From Gorillibacterium sp. (GTDB lineage: Bacteria; Bacillota; Bacilli; Paenibacillales; NBRC-103111), in NCBI GenBank assembly GCA_014380705.1, contig JACMJI010000102.1, forward strand, positions 1-19,829: a DNA stretch of 19,829 nucleotides. The letters are read 5' to 3'. Shown here piece by piece: positions 6,033 through 13,726 of this stretch (position 1 is the stretch's first letter; each line of letters begins with the position of its first letter). The notes under the pieces are model-generated. The model was given only the letters and a program-made list of their open reading frames with translations. It made no database searches and had not been told where the DNA came from. A program made the translations under genes and the position numbers.

Positions 6033-6911
6033 ATGTCCGCCGAAATAGAAAAACAATATGCAGTCATTAAGCGCTTAGATGTCTACACTATCTATGAATT
6101 AAAGGAATCCAGCACGAATTCTCGTGTTACCGTTTGTCCTGAGCGAGGGGGCATCGTCATGGGATTCGAGGTTGCCGGACGACAGTTGCTTTACTTGGAT
6201 CGCGAAACATTTGTTGATCCTAAAGCGAACATTCGCGGTGGCATACCCATTTTGTTCCCGATCAGTGGCCAATTGCCAGGCGGTCAATATCATTGGGAAG
6301 GAATGACCTATTCCATGAAAAATCATGGGGTAGCCCGTGATCGTGCTTGGGAAGTCGTTCGTTCCGATGATCAAGGACAAGCTTCGTTGACATTAAAGCT
6401 AACCAGTAGCGATGAGACATTTATCTCCTTCCCATTTTCCTTTGAGCTGATTTTTACCTACAGGCTCAAGAATGGAAAACTGTCCATCGAGCAGGAATAC
6501 ATAAACAAATCCAAGCGGGCTATGCCAATGTATGCCGGTTTTCATCCTTACTTTTCGGTAGTTCCAGGTGCAGTCGTTTACCGTTCCGATGCAACCCGAA
6601 TGCTGGATTATAATATTAATGAGGAAAAACCCTTCACTGATACACTAGATCTTAGCCACTCCCAGGATGCTGTGGTCCTCCTTGATGCGAAACAAAGAGA
6701 AATATCGTTTCAGGTAGAACAGGGCTTACGTATCCGATTGAGCTACAGCGATGTGTTCTCTTATGTTGTCCTTTGGACGGCATCCGGTAAACCCTTTATC
6801 TGTATAGAACCTTGGATGGCTAAGAATGGTGAAATGCTGCGTGGAGAAGAGCTGGTTAAGGTTGAGCCTGGTGAGTCCCTACAGGCAGAGCTAAAGATTG
6901 AAGTGGAATAA
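6033..6911 (+). CDS. Aldose 1-epimerase-like (galactose mutarotase-fold) enzyme
   Basis: 292 residues, cytoplasmic. Proteins of this fold interconvert alpha and beta anomers of aldoses or hexose 6-phosphates. GGIPILFPISGQLPGG and NHGVARDRAW (His98) are typical of the hexose-phosphate mutarotase (YeaD-like) branch. GFHPYF contributes the second His (His171) and CIEPW the Glu259 expected to act as base. The start ATG has GAGGAGCTGACCC upstream. It has its own promoter and ends at a strong bidirectional terminator, so it is probably monocistronic. The exact sugar is not decidable from sequence. The fold and active-site triad are clear. Confidence 0.85.
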   Translation: MSAEIEKQYAVIKRLDVYTIYELKESSTNSRVTVCPERGGIVMGFEVAGRQLLYLDRETFVDPKANIRGGIPILFPISGQLPGGQYHWEGMTYSMKNHGVARDRAWEVVRSDDQGQASLTLKLTSSDETFISFPFSFELIFTYRLKNGKLSIEQEYINKSKRAMPMYAGFHPYFSVVPGAVVYRSDATRMLDYNINEEKPFTDTLDLSHSQDAVVLLDAKQREISFQVEQGLRIRLSYSDVFSYVVLWTASGKPFICIEPWMAKNGEMLRGEELVKVEPGESLQAELKIEVE

Positions 6912-6958
6912 GCAAAGCAATTATCGACTTGCTGAATAATCTCTTTCTATACATGAAG

Positions 6959-7007
6959 GTAAAGCATAAAACCGCCTAGTCCTAGACTAGGCGGTTTTAT
7001 GCTTTAC
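6959..7007. terminator. Perfect 23-base-pair bidirectional terminator
   Basis: Bases 6959-6981 are the exact reverse complement of 6985-7007, with a three-base loop (CTA). The GC core (CCGCCTAGTC) is flanked by AAAA/TTTT, so the hairpin can act on both strands. It separates the epimerase-like gene (plus) from the small gene at 7013-7177 (minus). Confidence 0.88.
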
Positions 7008-7012
7008 CAGAG

Positions 7013-7177
7013 CTATTTTTTTATGTCCTCCGGGTTAATTAGAGCGGCAGGCTTGGCAACCCATTCATCAGCTTCCGGCTCAATATCAACGCCATTTTTT
7101 ATTTTCTTCTTTTCGGCGAGGGAATCGCCTTCCTTATCCAATTTATTACGGACCTCATCATCTGTTTCGCGTGCCAT
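7013..7177 (-). CDS. Small hydrophilic protein, 54 residues
   Basis: Starts at the ATG at 7177, chosen because GAGGAGGA sits 5-6 bases upstream; the longer open frame further upstream has no ribosome site. The product begins MARETDDEVRNKLDKEGDSL and is almost wholly charged (Asp, Glu, Lys), without a membrane segment or Cys, ending in NPEDIKK. It is convergent with the epimerase-like gene and shares its terminator, and divergent from the hybrid kinase. Its composition resembles small hydrophilic, often sporulation- or stress-associated proteins of Bacillales, but I do not recognise a named family and assign no function. Confidence 0.72.
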   Translation of the reverse strand: MARETDDEVRNKLDKEGDSLAEKKKIKNGVDIEPEADEWVAKPAALINPEDIKK

Positions 7178-7272
7178 TTTATTCCTCCTCGTCATTCTGG
7201 ATTTCTTGAATAGCTTGTTTATTCTTTCCAAGAACGTCTTGTAACATACACACAATCGATAACCGATAACCT

Positions 7273-7300
7273 TTGAAACCTGTCTGCGATCAGATATACT
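7273..7300 (+). promoter_or_regulatory. Promoter of the hybrid histidine kinase gene
   Basis: TTGAAA at 7273-7278, a 16-base spacer and TATACT at 7295-7300. The predicted start point, about 7307, falls inside the palindrome at 7303-7316. Confidence 0.6.
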
Positions 7301-7302
7301 AG

Positions 7303-7316
7303 ATAACAATTGTTAT
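7303..7316. promoter_or_regulatory. Putative operator palindrome at the hybrid kinase start point
   Basis: ATAACAATTGTTAT is a perfect 14-base palindrome three bases downstream of the -10. A dimeric repressor bound here would block initiation. It resembles half of the E. coli lac operator by chance only; the cognate regulator is not identifiable. Confidence 0.45.
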
Positions 7317-7352
7317 TATGAGTTTTTAAGAAGAGTTTGGAGGCGGTCAGTA

Positions 7353-10205
7353 GTGGGATTTAAGAAAAAACAATTTTTTGGCTTCGGGCTTATCCTGCTT
7401 TTGATGCTTTTACTATTAACCGTCGCCATTATGATGTTGAATATTCTCAAAAGCAATATGGATGAAATCACCACGGATCGTTTCGGTAAGGTGGATCAGA
7501 TTACAGAAATTCGTGAAATAGTTTACACGATAGATAGCGAAATGGCTATGTTACTAAGCAGTCAGACGAAAGTTCTGCAGCATCTAGATTCTCTCGAAGC
7601 CGAACGGCGCACAGCCTCTCTTCAAATAGAGAATTTGAAAAGAGTTGTTAATACACCTGAGGGAAATATTTTAGTTAAAAAGCTTGAAGCTGATTTCAAT
7701 AAATATAAAGCAATACAACTGGAGTTTATTGAATTGGTACAGCAGGAAAACTGGGACAGAGCCTCTCAGGTATTTCGTGAGAAGAATCAAGAAGCGGTCA
7801 TACTGCTTATCCAAACAACCAGCGATTTTATCGCCCTCCAGAAAGATTTATTGATTAAACGGACAATATCCTACGAGAAAGCTCATAGCTTTACCATTTC
7901 AATCATCGTGGCAGCTAGTCTTTTCTTCATTATCCTAAGTATATTTATTGCGTTTTGGGTCATCCGCAGCACAACGAATAACCTTATACAGGTTATTGAC
8001 CGCATGAATCAGGTAGATGTCAGCTTGCCAGGCAGTCTACCGCGACTAAATATTACGACAGACGATGAGATTGGAACGATCTCCAAAGCATTTAATCGAA
8101 TGGTTCAGCAATTGGAGGACTATCGAAATAACGAGAAAGATTATAACGTCAAAATGGAGCAACAAAACTGGTTGCAGACTCAGATAGCCGAGGTCGCAAC
8201 GATGTACCAAGGTATCATGAATTTAACCTCACTAGCCAAATGCTTCATTAATAAAGCAACACCACTTGTTGGAGCAGTCTATAGTGTCCTTTATATGGCA
8301 AAATCTAGTGGTACGCAGCTCCGTTATGAGAAGTTAGCTTCTTATGCAGCAGATGGAGTAGACGCTGGACAACTTACCATTGTTCCAGGACAAGGACTCG
8401 TTGGTCAGTGCGCACTTGATCAGCGAATGATGAGGCTAGATGATGTGCCGACGGACTATGTGAAAATTTCTTCAGGTTTAGGTACATCTCCAGTAAAACA
8501 TGTGTTGATTGCTCCGATTCTTTTTGAAGGACGTACGGTTGCTGTCGTTGAATTTGCCTCCCTTACCAGGTTCAGTGAGATGGATGAAGCACTGATTATC
8601 AGCCTGACTGACCGAATGGGTGTCACCGTTGACAATATTTCCGGTCGGATGGAGGTGGAGCGTCTGCTCATAGAGTCCCAATCGTTAACGGAGGAACTAC
8701 AATCACAATCAGAAGAGCTTCACAAACAAGCAATAGAAATGCAATCTCAATCAGAAGAATTGCAGATGCAGTCAGAAGAACTTATGATTTCTAACGAGCA
8801 ATTAGAGTTTCGGAATGGATTGATTCTCCAACGAGCTGAAGAAGTGAACAGGATTAGGCGCGAGTTGGAAGAAAAAAATAAGGATTTAGAACAAAGCTCC
8901 CTTTATAAAACCGAATTTTTGGCAAACATGTCCCATGAGCTGCGAACCCCTTTGAATAGCATATTGATTCTGTCGCAGATGATTATGGAGAATCGACTGG
9001 GTTCACTTCCATCGGAGAAAGAGGAATTTGCTCAAGTTATCTATAATTCTGGTAAAGACCTGTTGAATCTCATTAACGATATTCTTGATCTATCAAAGGT
9101 TGAAGCGGGGAAGATGACGCTCGAGCTTCAAGATGTTTCCGTTCATGAGGTTCCGAATGTACTAAGCTGGAATTTCGGACCCTTAGCAGAGAAAAAAAAC
9201 CTGCAATTAATAATTGAGGTTGATCCGAATGTTCCGACCATTATTCAGACAGATGAACAGAGGCTGCTGCAAATTCTTAAAAACCTGCTGTCAAATGCAA
9301 TTAAATTCACAGAGCTTGGTTCCATTACAATTAAGGTTTATCAGCCAAGCCTTAGCGAAATGGGAAAGGCTGCCCTATACACAGAAAATCATATGAGAGC
9401 TGCGACTTATCAGATAAATATGGAGGATCAGCTAGATCAGCTTGCAGATTATGTCGCCTTTGCTATTATAGATACAGGAATCGGTGTTGCCAAAAGTAAG
9501 CAGAACCTGATTTTTGAAGCTTTTCGGCAAGCGGATGGTGCAACCAGCCGTAGGTATGGGGGGACGGGTCTCGGACTTTCCATTTGTAGAGAGTTTGCTA
9601 GTCTTCTTAGAGGATATATTGGTATAGAGAGTGAGGAAGGTAAAGGGAGTGCGTTTATCTTCTATGTCCCAATACGCTATCCTGAGTTGCTTAATAATGA
9701 ATTGTCAGCAGACTTGCTAGAGACGAATACCGACGTTGAAATGGAGCAACAAGGCTCTAAAGACCATACAATGCGGGAAGTTGAATTTGCAGCTCAACAG
9801 ACAGGGGCTGGAATGAATGATGAGAATGAGCTGTTCAATAACAAGCGGGTTCTTATCGTCGATGATGATGTTCGTAATGTCTATGCCGTAACTGCTGCCC
9901 TCGAGCATCAGGGAATGACGGTCAAAACGGCTTTAAATGGCCGGGAAGCACTTGACGAGTTAAAGCGGGATGCTGGGTACGACTTGATCTTAATGGACAT
10001 CATGATGCCGGAAATGGATGGCTACGAGACCATGAAGACGATTCGCGGTCAATTAGGGATTGAGAAAATCCCCATCCTTGCGATAACGGCGAAAGCAATG
10101 AAGGGTGATCGACAAAAATGCTTAGAAGCAGGAGCATCTGACTACATCAGTAAGCCGCTTAACATCCATCAATTGTTCTCTCTCATGCGAGTTTGGATAG
10201 TTTGA
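7353..10205 (+). CDS. Hybrid sensor histidine kinase with HAMP, GAF and receiver domains
   Basis: 950 residues from the GTG at 7353, with GGAGGCGG 6-7 bases upstream. Order: TM1 (about 10-32), a helical extracytoplasmic sensor of the four-helix/CHASE3 kind (about 33-180), TM2 (about 182-206), HAMP (about 207-262), GAF (about 285-430), a coiled coil with repeated SQSEEL heptads (about 440-500), HisKA with His528 in NMSHELRTP, HATPase (NLLSNAIKF, DTGIGVAK, GTGLGLSI) and a C-terminal receiver (about 830-950). The receiver has the acidic pair in VDDD, phospho-acceptor Asp882 in LMDIMMPEMDG, the conserved Thr in AITAKA and the Lys in ISKPL. Such kinases phosphorylate their own receiver and pass the phosphate on, usually through an Hpt protein, which is not in the window. 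The gene is monocistronic with a terminator downstream. The signal is unknown. Confidence 0.93.
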   Translation: MGFKKKQFFGFGLILLLMLLLLTVAIMMLNILKSNMDEITTDRFGKVDQITEIREIVYTIDSEMAMLLSSQTKVLQHLDSLEAERRTASLQIENLKRVVNTPEGNILVKKLEADFNKYKAIQLEFIELVQQENWDRASQVFREKNQEAVILLIQTTSDFIALQKDLLIKRTISYEKAHSFTISIIVAASLFFIILSIFIAFWVIRSTTNNLIQVIDRMNQVDVSLPGSLPRLNITTDDEIGTISKAFNRMVQQLEDYRNNEKDYNVKMEQQNWLQTQIAEVATMYQGIMNLTSLAKCFINKATPLVGAVYSVLYMAKSSGTQLRYEKLASYAADGVDAGQLTIVPGQGLVGQCALDQRMMRLDDVPTDYVKISSGLGTSPVKHVLIAPILFEGRTVAVVEFASLTRFSEMDEALIISLTDRMGVTVDNISGRMEVERLLIESQSLTEELQSQSEELHKQAIEMQSQSEELQMQSEELMISNEQLEFRNGLILQRAEEVNRIRRELEEKNKDLEQSSLYKTEFLANMSHELRTPLNSILILSQMIMENRLGSLPSEKEEFAQVIYNSGKDLLNLINDILDLSKVEAGKMTLELQDVSVHEVPNVLSWNFGPLAEKKNLQLIIEVDPNVPTIIQTDEQRLLQILKNLLSNAIKFTELGSITIKVYQPSLSEMGKAALYTENHMRAATYQINMEDQLDQLADYVAFAIIDTGIGVAKSKQNLIFEAFRQADGATSRRYGGTGLGLSICREFASLLRGYIGIESEEGKGSAFIFYVPIRYPELLNNELSADLLETNTDVEMEQQGSKDHTMREVEFAAQQTGAGMNDENELFNNKRVLIVDDDVRNVYAVTAALEHQGMTVKTALNGREALDELKRDAGYDLILMDIMMPEMDGYETMKTIRGQLGIEKIPILAITAKAMKGDRQKCLEAGASDYISKPLNIHQLFSLMRVWIV

Positions 10206-10263
10206 ATCCGCAAGGGTAAACGCAGGGCGTCAAAGGACGCCGACAGGCGTTTAACCTTGAAGC

Positions 10264-10317
10264 AAAAACCGCTGCTCTCCCAAAACCGTGATCGGCTTTA
10301 GGATAATAGCGGTTTTT
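10264..10317. terminator. Bidirectional terminator between hybrid kinase and tetR gene
   Basis: AAAAACCGCT (10264-10273) pairs exactly with AGCGGTTTTT (10308-10317) across a 34-base loop. Each strand has a five-T tract. The right arm overlaps the last codons of the convergent TetR gene. Confidence 0.68.
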
Positions 10318-10933
10318 CTGTAATCGAGGGCCATTCCAGTTGTTCCCCAAGAAGGATATCGATACATCGTTCAATCATGCGAATCGCACGAATCTGTTGT
10401 TCAATTTGGGAACCAGGATGCTCAAGAAAGTTCATAATTAGTCCATGAATCATGAAAAGGTAGACACGAAAAACCGTCTGCTGAGTTTCCTGCTTACTTT
10501 GTGCCAAACAGCCATATACGGCTTCCTGCATGCAATCATAAATTCGTAGGCGGAGCAACTCGCATTCATTTCGATCATTGTACGAATGAAGAGGCGTGGA
10601 TAAATTTTGAAAAAGAATGGAACCCATACATCGCTGTAAAAGGCACAACCCAACGATTTCCTTGCTTATTGATAAGAGACGATCACGTGGGGTTAGACTA
10701 CGGTCGGCAAGTAAAACACGGAGAGTGGATTCTAAACGATCTAGGGGTAGTACCGCCATTTGGTGAAGCAGATCCTCTTTGTCTTTATAATACATATAAA
10801 TCAACGTATGGGAGCAGCCCGCTTCTCGGGCGATTCCACGGATGGTAACAGAACTAAACCCAAAGGTCGAGAATAGCCGTCCTGCTGCATCTTCAATGTT
10901 CTTCTTTGATACAATTTTCTTGGAAACGGCCAT
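10298..10933 (-). CDS. TetR/AcrR-family transcriptional regulator
   Basis: 211 residues from the ATG at 10933, preferred to the TTG at 10942 because GGGAAAAGAG is then about nine bases away. The N-terminal DNA-binding domain (about residues 8-55) is classic: KNIEDAAGRLFSTFGFSSVT, then IRGIAREAGCSHTLIYMYYK and DKEDLL. The C-terminal ligand/dimer domain is not recognisable and contains several Cys. Such repressors usually control an adjacent transporter or enzyme. The divergent neighbour is pncB 268 bases away and no efflux gene is near, so the target may be its own promoter or unlinked. It is convergent with the hybrid kinase and shares its terminator. Confidence 0.87.
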   Translation of the reverse strand: MAVSKKIVSKKNIEDAAGRLFSTFGFSSVTIRGIAREAGCSHTLIYMYYKDKEDLLHQMAVLPLDRLESTLRVLLADRSLTPRDRLLSISKEIVGLCLLQRCMGSILFQNLSTPLHSYNDRNECELLRLRIYDCMQEAVYGCLAQSKQETQQTVFRVYLFMIHGLIMNFLEHPGSQIEQQIRAIRMIERCIDILLGEQLEWPSITEKPLLS

Positions 10934-10939
10934 CTGCTT

Positions 10940-11042
10940 CAACTCTTTTCCCGTTTAATTTCAATCCGCCAAGGTCATCTCTATCTAGACCGTGGAGTGA
11001 AAGTGTGTTTCATATCATCTTAAGGGTTTGGGAAAAAGAGTT
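10940..11042 (-). promoter_or_regulatory. Possible 5'-leader hairpin masking the tetR ribosome site
   Basis: On the minus strand AACTCTTTTTCCC (11042-11030) is complementary, with one bulged T, to GGGAAAAGAGTT (10952-10941), which contains the tetR ribosome site. If the transcript starts upstream of 11042, the two could pair and sequester the site. The rest of the gap to pncB holds nothing else recognisable. No confident tetR promoter was found. Confidence 0.35.
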
Positions 11043-11132
11043 CAATAACAAGTTTAGCAATTTAACACTTTAACGCGATAGTATTTGCCAATCACCCTAA
11101 CAAGATCTCGTTTTCAATTTTGTTAACCTCAG

Positions 11133-11173
11133 ACCACTACTGATTTTCCATAGCAGTTTTAGTGGTATATAAT
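11133..11173 (+). promoter_or_regulatory. pncB promoter with inverted repeat
   Basis: TTTCCA at 11145-11150, a 17-base spacer and TATAAT at 11168-11173. An inverted repeat, ACCACTA (11133-11139) and TAGTGGT (11160-11166), brackets the -35 and ends against the -10, with inner CTG/CAG pairing. The position suits an operator for NAD- or niacin-responsive control, but the motif was not matched to NiaR or NrtR sites. Confidence 0.5.
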
Positions 11174-11210
11174 ACAAGGATGATAACAGTTTTGTAGGAG
11201 TGATCAACCG

Positions 11211-12656
11211 ATGTCTTGTGATAATCTCGCTTTACACACAGATAAATACCAAATTAACATGCTTTATGCCCATTGGTTTCATCAGACGATGGACAAAAAA
11301 GCGGTGTTTGACCTTTATTTCCGCAAGCTGCCATTTGGCAATGGTTTCGCTGTCTTTGCAGGTCTGGCAAGAGTTATCGACTATCTAAACAACCTAGCTT
11401 TTGATGAGGAGGCCATTCGTTACCTTGCTCAGCAAGAAGAGAACTACGATCCGCGTTTCTTGAATGAGTTGCGCAACTTTCGCTTTAGTGGTGATATTTA
11501 CGCCATGGAAGAGGGGACAGTTGCTTTTGCCGGGGAACCGCTTATTCGAGTGGAAGCTAGAGTATTTGAGGCCCAATTAATCGAAACTGCGCTGCTTAAC
11601 TTTGTGAATTTCCAGACGCTTATTGCCACAAAAGCCGCACGTGTTAGACAGGTGGCTAAGAACGACATCCTCCTTGAGTTTGGCACAAGGCGTGCACAAG
11701 AGCATGATGCGGCGGTTTGGGGAGCAAGAGCCTCCTATCTTGCTGGTTTTGATGCTACATCCAATATGCTTGCCGGAATGAAATTTGGCATCCCCGTTAA
11801 AGGAACGCATGCGCATTCCTGGGTTCAGGATCATACGGATGAGGAAACGGCATTTGCTCGTTTCGCCGAAGCGGTTCCTAATCAAGTTACTTTATTAGTA
11901 GACACCTACGATACACTAAAGAGTGGAGTTCCTAATGCAATTAAGACAGCCCGTCTTCTGGAGGCTAAAGGCAAAAAACTGCAAGGCATTCGCTTAGACA
12001 GTGGAGATTTAGCTTATTTATCGATTCAGGCACGGATGATGCTGGATGAAGCGGGTCTCTCTGATGTGAAGATAACGGCATCAAATGATCTAGATGAGGA
12101 TACGATATTTGAAATTAAGGCACAAGGAGCCAAAATAGATATTTGGGGTGTAGGTACAAAACTTATTACGGGTGGTGAACAGCCAGCACTAGGTGGGGTT
12201 TACAAGCTGGTTGCCCGGGAAGTGGATGAACAGTATCTACCTACCATTAAGATATCAGGGAATCCTGAGAAGATAACAACGCCTGGCATCAAGAATGTAT
12301 ATCGCATTGTAAGCCGTCAGACAGGCAAAGCGGAGGGAGACCTGATTTCACTGACCAGTGAAGGTAGTCCGGATGGGGGAACAATCCAACTATTTAATCC
12401 GACTCATACCTTTATTCAGAAGAAGGTAAAGGATTACGAAGCCATACCTTTGCTGAAATTGATTTTCAAAGCTGGACATCAGGTTTACCAAGTTCCGGAT
12501 TTAACCGAGAGTCGTAGGCGTCATGTGGAGGGCTTAAGATTATTCTGGCCGCAGTATTTACGTCGGTTAAACCCAGAAATTTATCCCGTTGATTTAAGCC
12601 GTAAAGCCTGGGACATGAAAATGGAATTAATTAAACAGCATATGGAGGAAGTTTAA
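11211..12656 (+). CDS. pncB: Nicotinate phosphoribosyltransferase
   Basis: Converts nicotinate plus PRPP (and ATP) to nicotinate mononucleotide, the salvage entry to NAD. 481 residues, normal for the Bacillus-type enzyme. Landmarks: LHTDKYQINMLYAHW at the N-terminus, FRKLPFGNGFAVFAGL, LEFGTRRAQEHDAA, GTHAHSW with His200 and His202, LLVDTYDTLKSGVPNAI, GIRLDSGDLAYLS and IDIWGVGTKLITGG, the conserved phosphoribosyl-binding barrel segments. TAGGAGTGA lies upstream of the ATG. Its promoter region holds an inverted repeat. The SinR-like gene follows 64 bases on with its own extended -10, so pncB is probably a single-gene unit with possible read-through. Confidence 0.96.
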   Translation: MSCDNLALHTDKYQINMLYAHWFHQTMDKKAVFDLYFRKLPFGNGFAVFAGLARVIDYLNNLAFDEEAIRYLAQQEENYDPRFLNELRNFRFSGDIYAMEEGTVAFAGEPLIRVEARVFEAQLIETALLNFVNFQTLIATKAARVRQVAKNDILLEFGTRRAQEHDAAVWGARASYLAGFDATSNMLAGMKFGIPVKGTHAHSWVQDHTDEETAFARFAEAVPNQVTLLVDTYDTLKSGVPNAIKTARLLEAKGKKLQGIRLDSGDLAYLSIQARMMLDEAGLSDVKITASNDLDEDTIFEIKAQGAKIDIWGVGTKLITGGEQPALGGVYKLVAREVDEQYLPTIKISGNPEKITTPGIKNVYRIVSRQTGKAEGDLISLTSEGSPDGGTIQLFNPTHTFIQKKVKDYEAIPLLKLIFKAGHQVYQVPDLTESRRRHVEGLRLFWPQYLRRLNPEIYPVDLSRKAWDMKMELIKQHMEEV

Positions 12657-12675
12657 TGCGGCCTAGGCAGTGTTT

Positions 12676-12684
12676 TGATATAAT
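12676..12684 (+). promoter_or_regulatory. Extended -10 promoter of the sinR-like gene
   Basis: TGATATAAT at 12676-12684, without a clear -35 (that position falls in the pncB stop region). The leader to the GTG start at 12721 would be about 30 bases. Confidence 0.5.
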
Positions 12685-12720
12685 GAATGTAAACAATCGC
12701 TTTTGACAAGGAGAATCAAG

Positions 12721-13065
12721 GTGATCGGTAAACGAGTGCAGGAGCTTCGTATGCGAAAAGGTTTTACATTATCGGAATTGGCTGAACGAGCTGGGGTAGC
12801 CAAATCCTATCTAAGCACGATGGAGCGGGACATTCAAACCAATCCTTCCATACAATTTTTAGAGAAAATAGCTACCGTACTGGATGTTTCTATTGAGTCG
12901 TTAATTCATGAGAATACCCAACCCCCTGAAGTGAAACGAAGGGAATCGCTTGATGAGGGCTGGAGTAATCTCGTCGTAGAAGCCATGCACTCTGGGGTAA
13001 GTAAGGAAGAGTTTCGCGAATTTCTCGAGTTCACCAAATGGAAGCAGAAGAAGGATAAAGAGTAA
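12721..13065 (+). CDS. sinR: SinR-like XRE-family transcriptional regulator
   Basis: 114 residues. The start is the GTG at 12721, with AAGGAG eight bases upstream; the product then begins MIGKRVQELRMRKG like B. subtilis SinR (111 residues). The N-terminal helix-turn-helix (about 1-62) has LSELAERAGVAKSYLSTMER and TNPSIQFLEKIATVLDVSIE, nearly the SinR sequence as I recall it. The C-terminal EGWSNLVVEAM and SGVSKEEFREFLEFTKWKQ (about 80-110) matches the SinR/SinI dimerisation helices. In B. subtilis SinR represses biofilm matrix genes and is antagonised by SinI; no sinI-like gene is adjacent here. A terminator follows at 13103. Confidence 0.86.
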   Translation: MIGKRVQELRMRKGFTLSELAERAGVAKSYLSTMERDIQTNPSIQFLEKIATVLDVSIESLIHENTQPPEVKRRESLDEGWSNLVVEAMHSGVSKEEFREFLEFTKWKQKKDKE

Positions 13066-13102
13066 TGAATTTACGAATAAAATGAGGGATTCGTTGAACG
13101 CC

Positions 13103-13147
13103 GGGTTGTGGCAGGTCGCCGGAGGGCAGACGGTTACAACCCTTTTT
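13103..13147 (+). terminator. Terminator after the sinR-like gene
   Basis: GGGTTGT (13103-13109) pairs with ACAACCC (13136-13142), followed by five T bases. The 26-base loop includes a smaller GTC/GAC stem. A separate GCCGCT-TG-AGCGGC hairpin lies at 13167-13180. The rest of 13148-13271 shows nothing else assignable. Confidence 0.65.
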
Positions 13148-13271
13148 ATACATATCAGACTTCCATGCCGCTTGAGCGGCACTACGGATGAATGAAAATG
13201 TTCGTTTTTTATTTTCAGGGCAGAAAGTATAAAATCCGGGGTACCCTTTCTCAAAAAAAGGTGGATATCAC

Positions 13272-13532
13272 GTTGTCATAGATTCTCATAAGCTAGTCAG
13301 ACGAGATTTATGCGTCAACTCCCCAAATTATGCACCAAAATTTATTGGTATAGCACTCGTGCCTATCGCCATGACTTTCTTACATGTTACTCGTGGAAAG
13401 GGTCTTAAAGATGTATATGTTGTTCATCTCTATAAACCGAAAATAATTCTTTATATTGCTCAGTTTTTCTTATTTGGAGTGCAAGTGATGATTATTTTAT
13501 ATGGCTTGGGTTACATGCAAGTCCACTCTTAA
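13272..13532 (+). CDS. Small two-helix membrane protein ORF with no canonical start codon
   Basis: An open frame ending at TAA 13530-13532 encodes ...IDSHKLVRRDLCVNSPNY, then APKFIGIALVPIAMTFLHV (membrane helix 1), TRGKGLKDVYVVHLYKP, and KIILYIAQFFLFGVQVMIIL (helix 2) with YGLGYMQVHS at the end, about 85 residues. It reads like a real protein in composition. AAAGGTGG lies at 13257-13264, correctly spaced for a start near 13272, but the in-frame codons there are GTT GTC ATA; no ATG, GTG or TTG occurs in frame before the first helix. The TTG at 13273 is out of frame and stops after two codons. Either the start is non-standard (ATA 13278), or the gene lost its start by mutation or sequencing error. 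The family is not recognised. Confidence 0.45.
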   Translation, partial: VVIDSHKLVRRDLCVNSPNYAPKFIGIALVPIAMTFLHVTRGKGLKDVYVVHLYKPKIILYIAQFFLFGVQVMIILYGLGYMQVHS

Positions 13533-13726
13533 GAACAGCCTGAATGACCCAAGGTTCATAGCCCAAGCATAGTTTTTGGTGGAATGGTCATAAAGGCATA
13601 TTGATACAATTCCATGTAATGTGAGGAAAATAAGTTGCATCTTTTTCCAACCATTTTCGTATATAAGGATTGAACTTAAAAAAGCATTTTTTTAAATTTA
13701 TACATAGGGTTGGGGGAGTGGGGAGA

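Noticed and set aside
7303..7316. Resemblance to the E. coli lac operator (ATAACAATT)
   Set aside because: Only a short half-site match in an unrelated genome; the palindrome is kept as an operator candidate with no named regulator.
8690..8800. Tandem repeat in the hybrid kinase gene
   Set aside because: It encodes SQSEEL coiled-coil heptads, a normal linker in this type of kinase, not an unstable DNA repeat or mobile element.
12901..13254. Minus-strand open frame of 117 codons
   Set aside because: It lies opposite the sinR-like gene and its terminator, with no ribosome site or recognisable domain.
13670..13726. Upstream TTG start for the ABC ATPase with a basic N-terminal extension
   Set aside because: No ribosome site, and the extension is not family-like; the ATG at 13727 has a good site.
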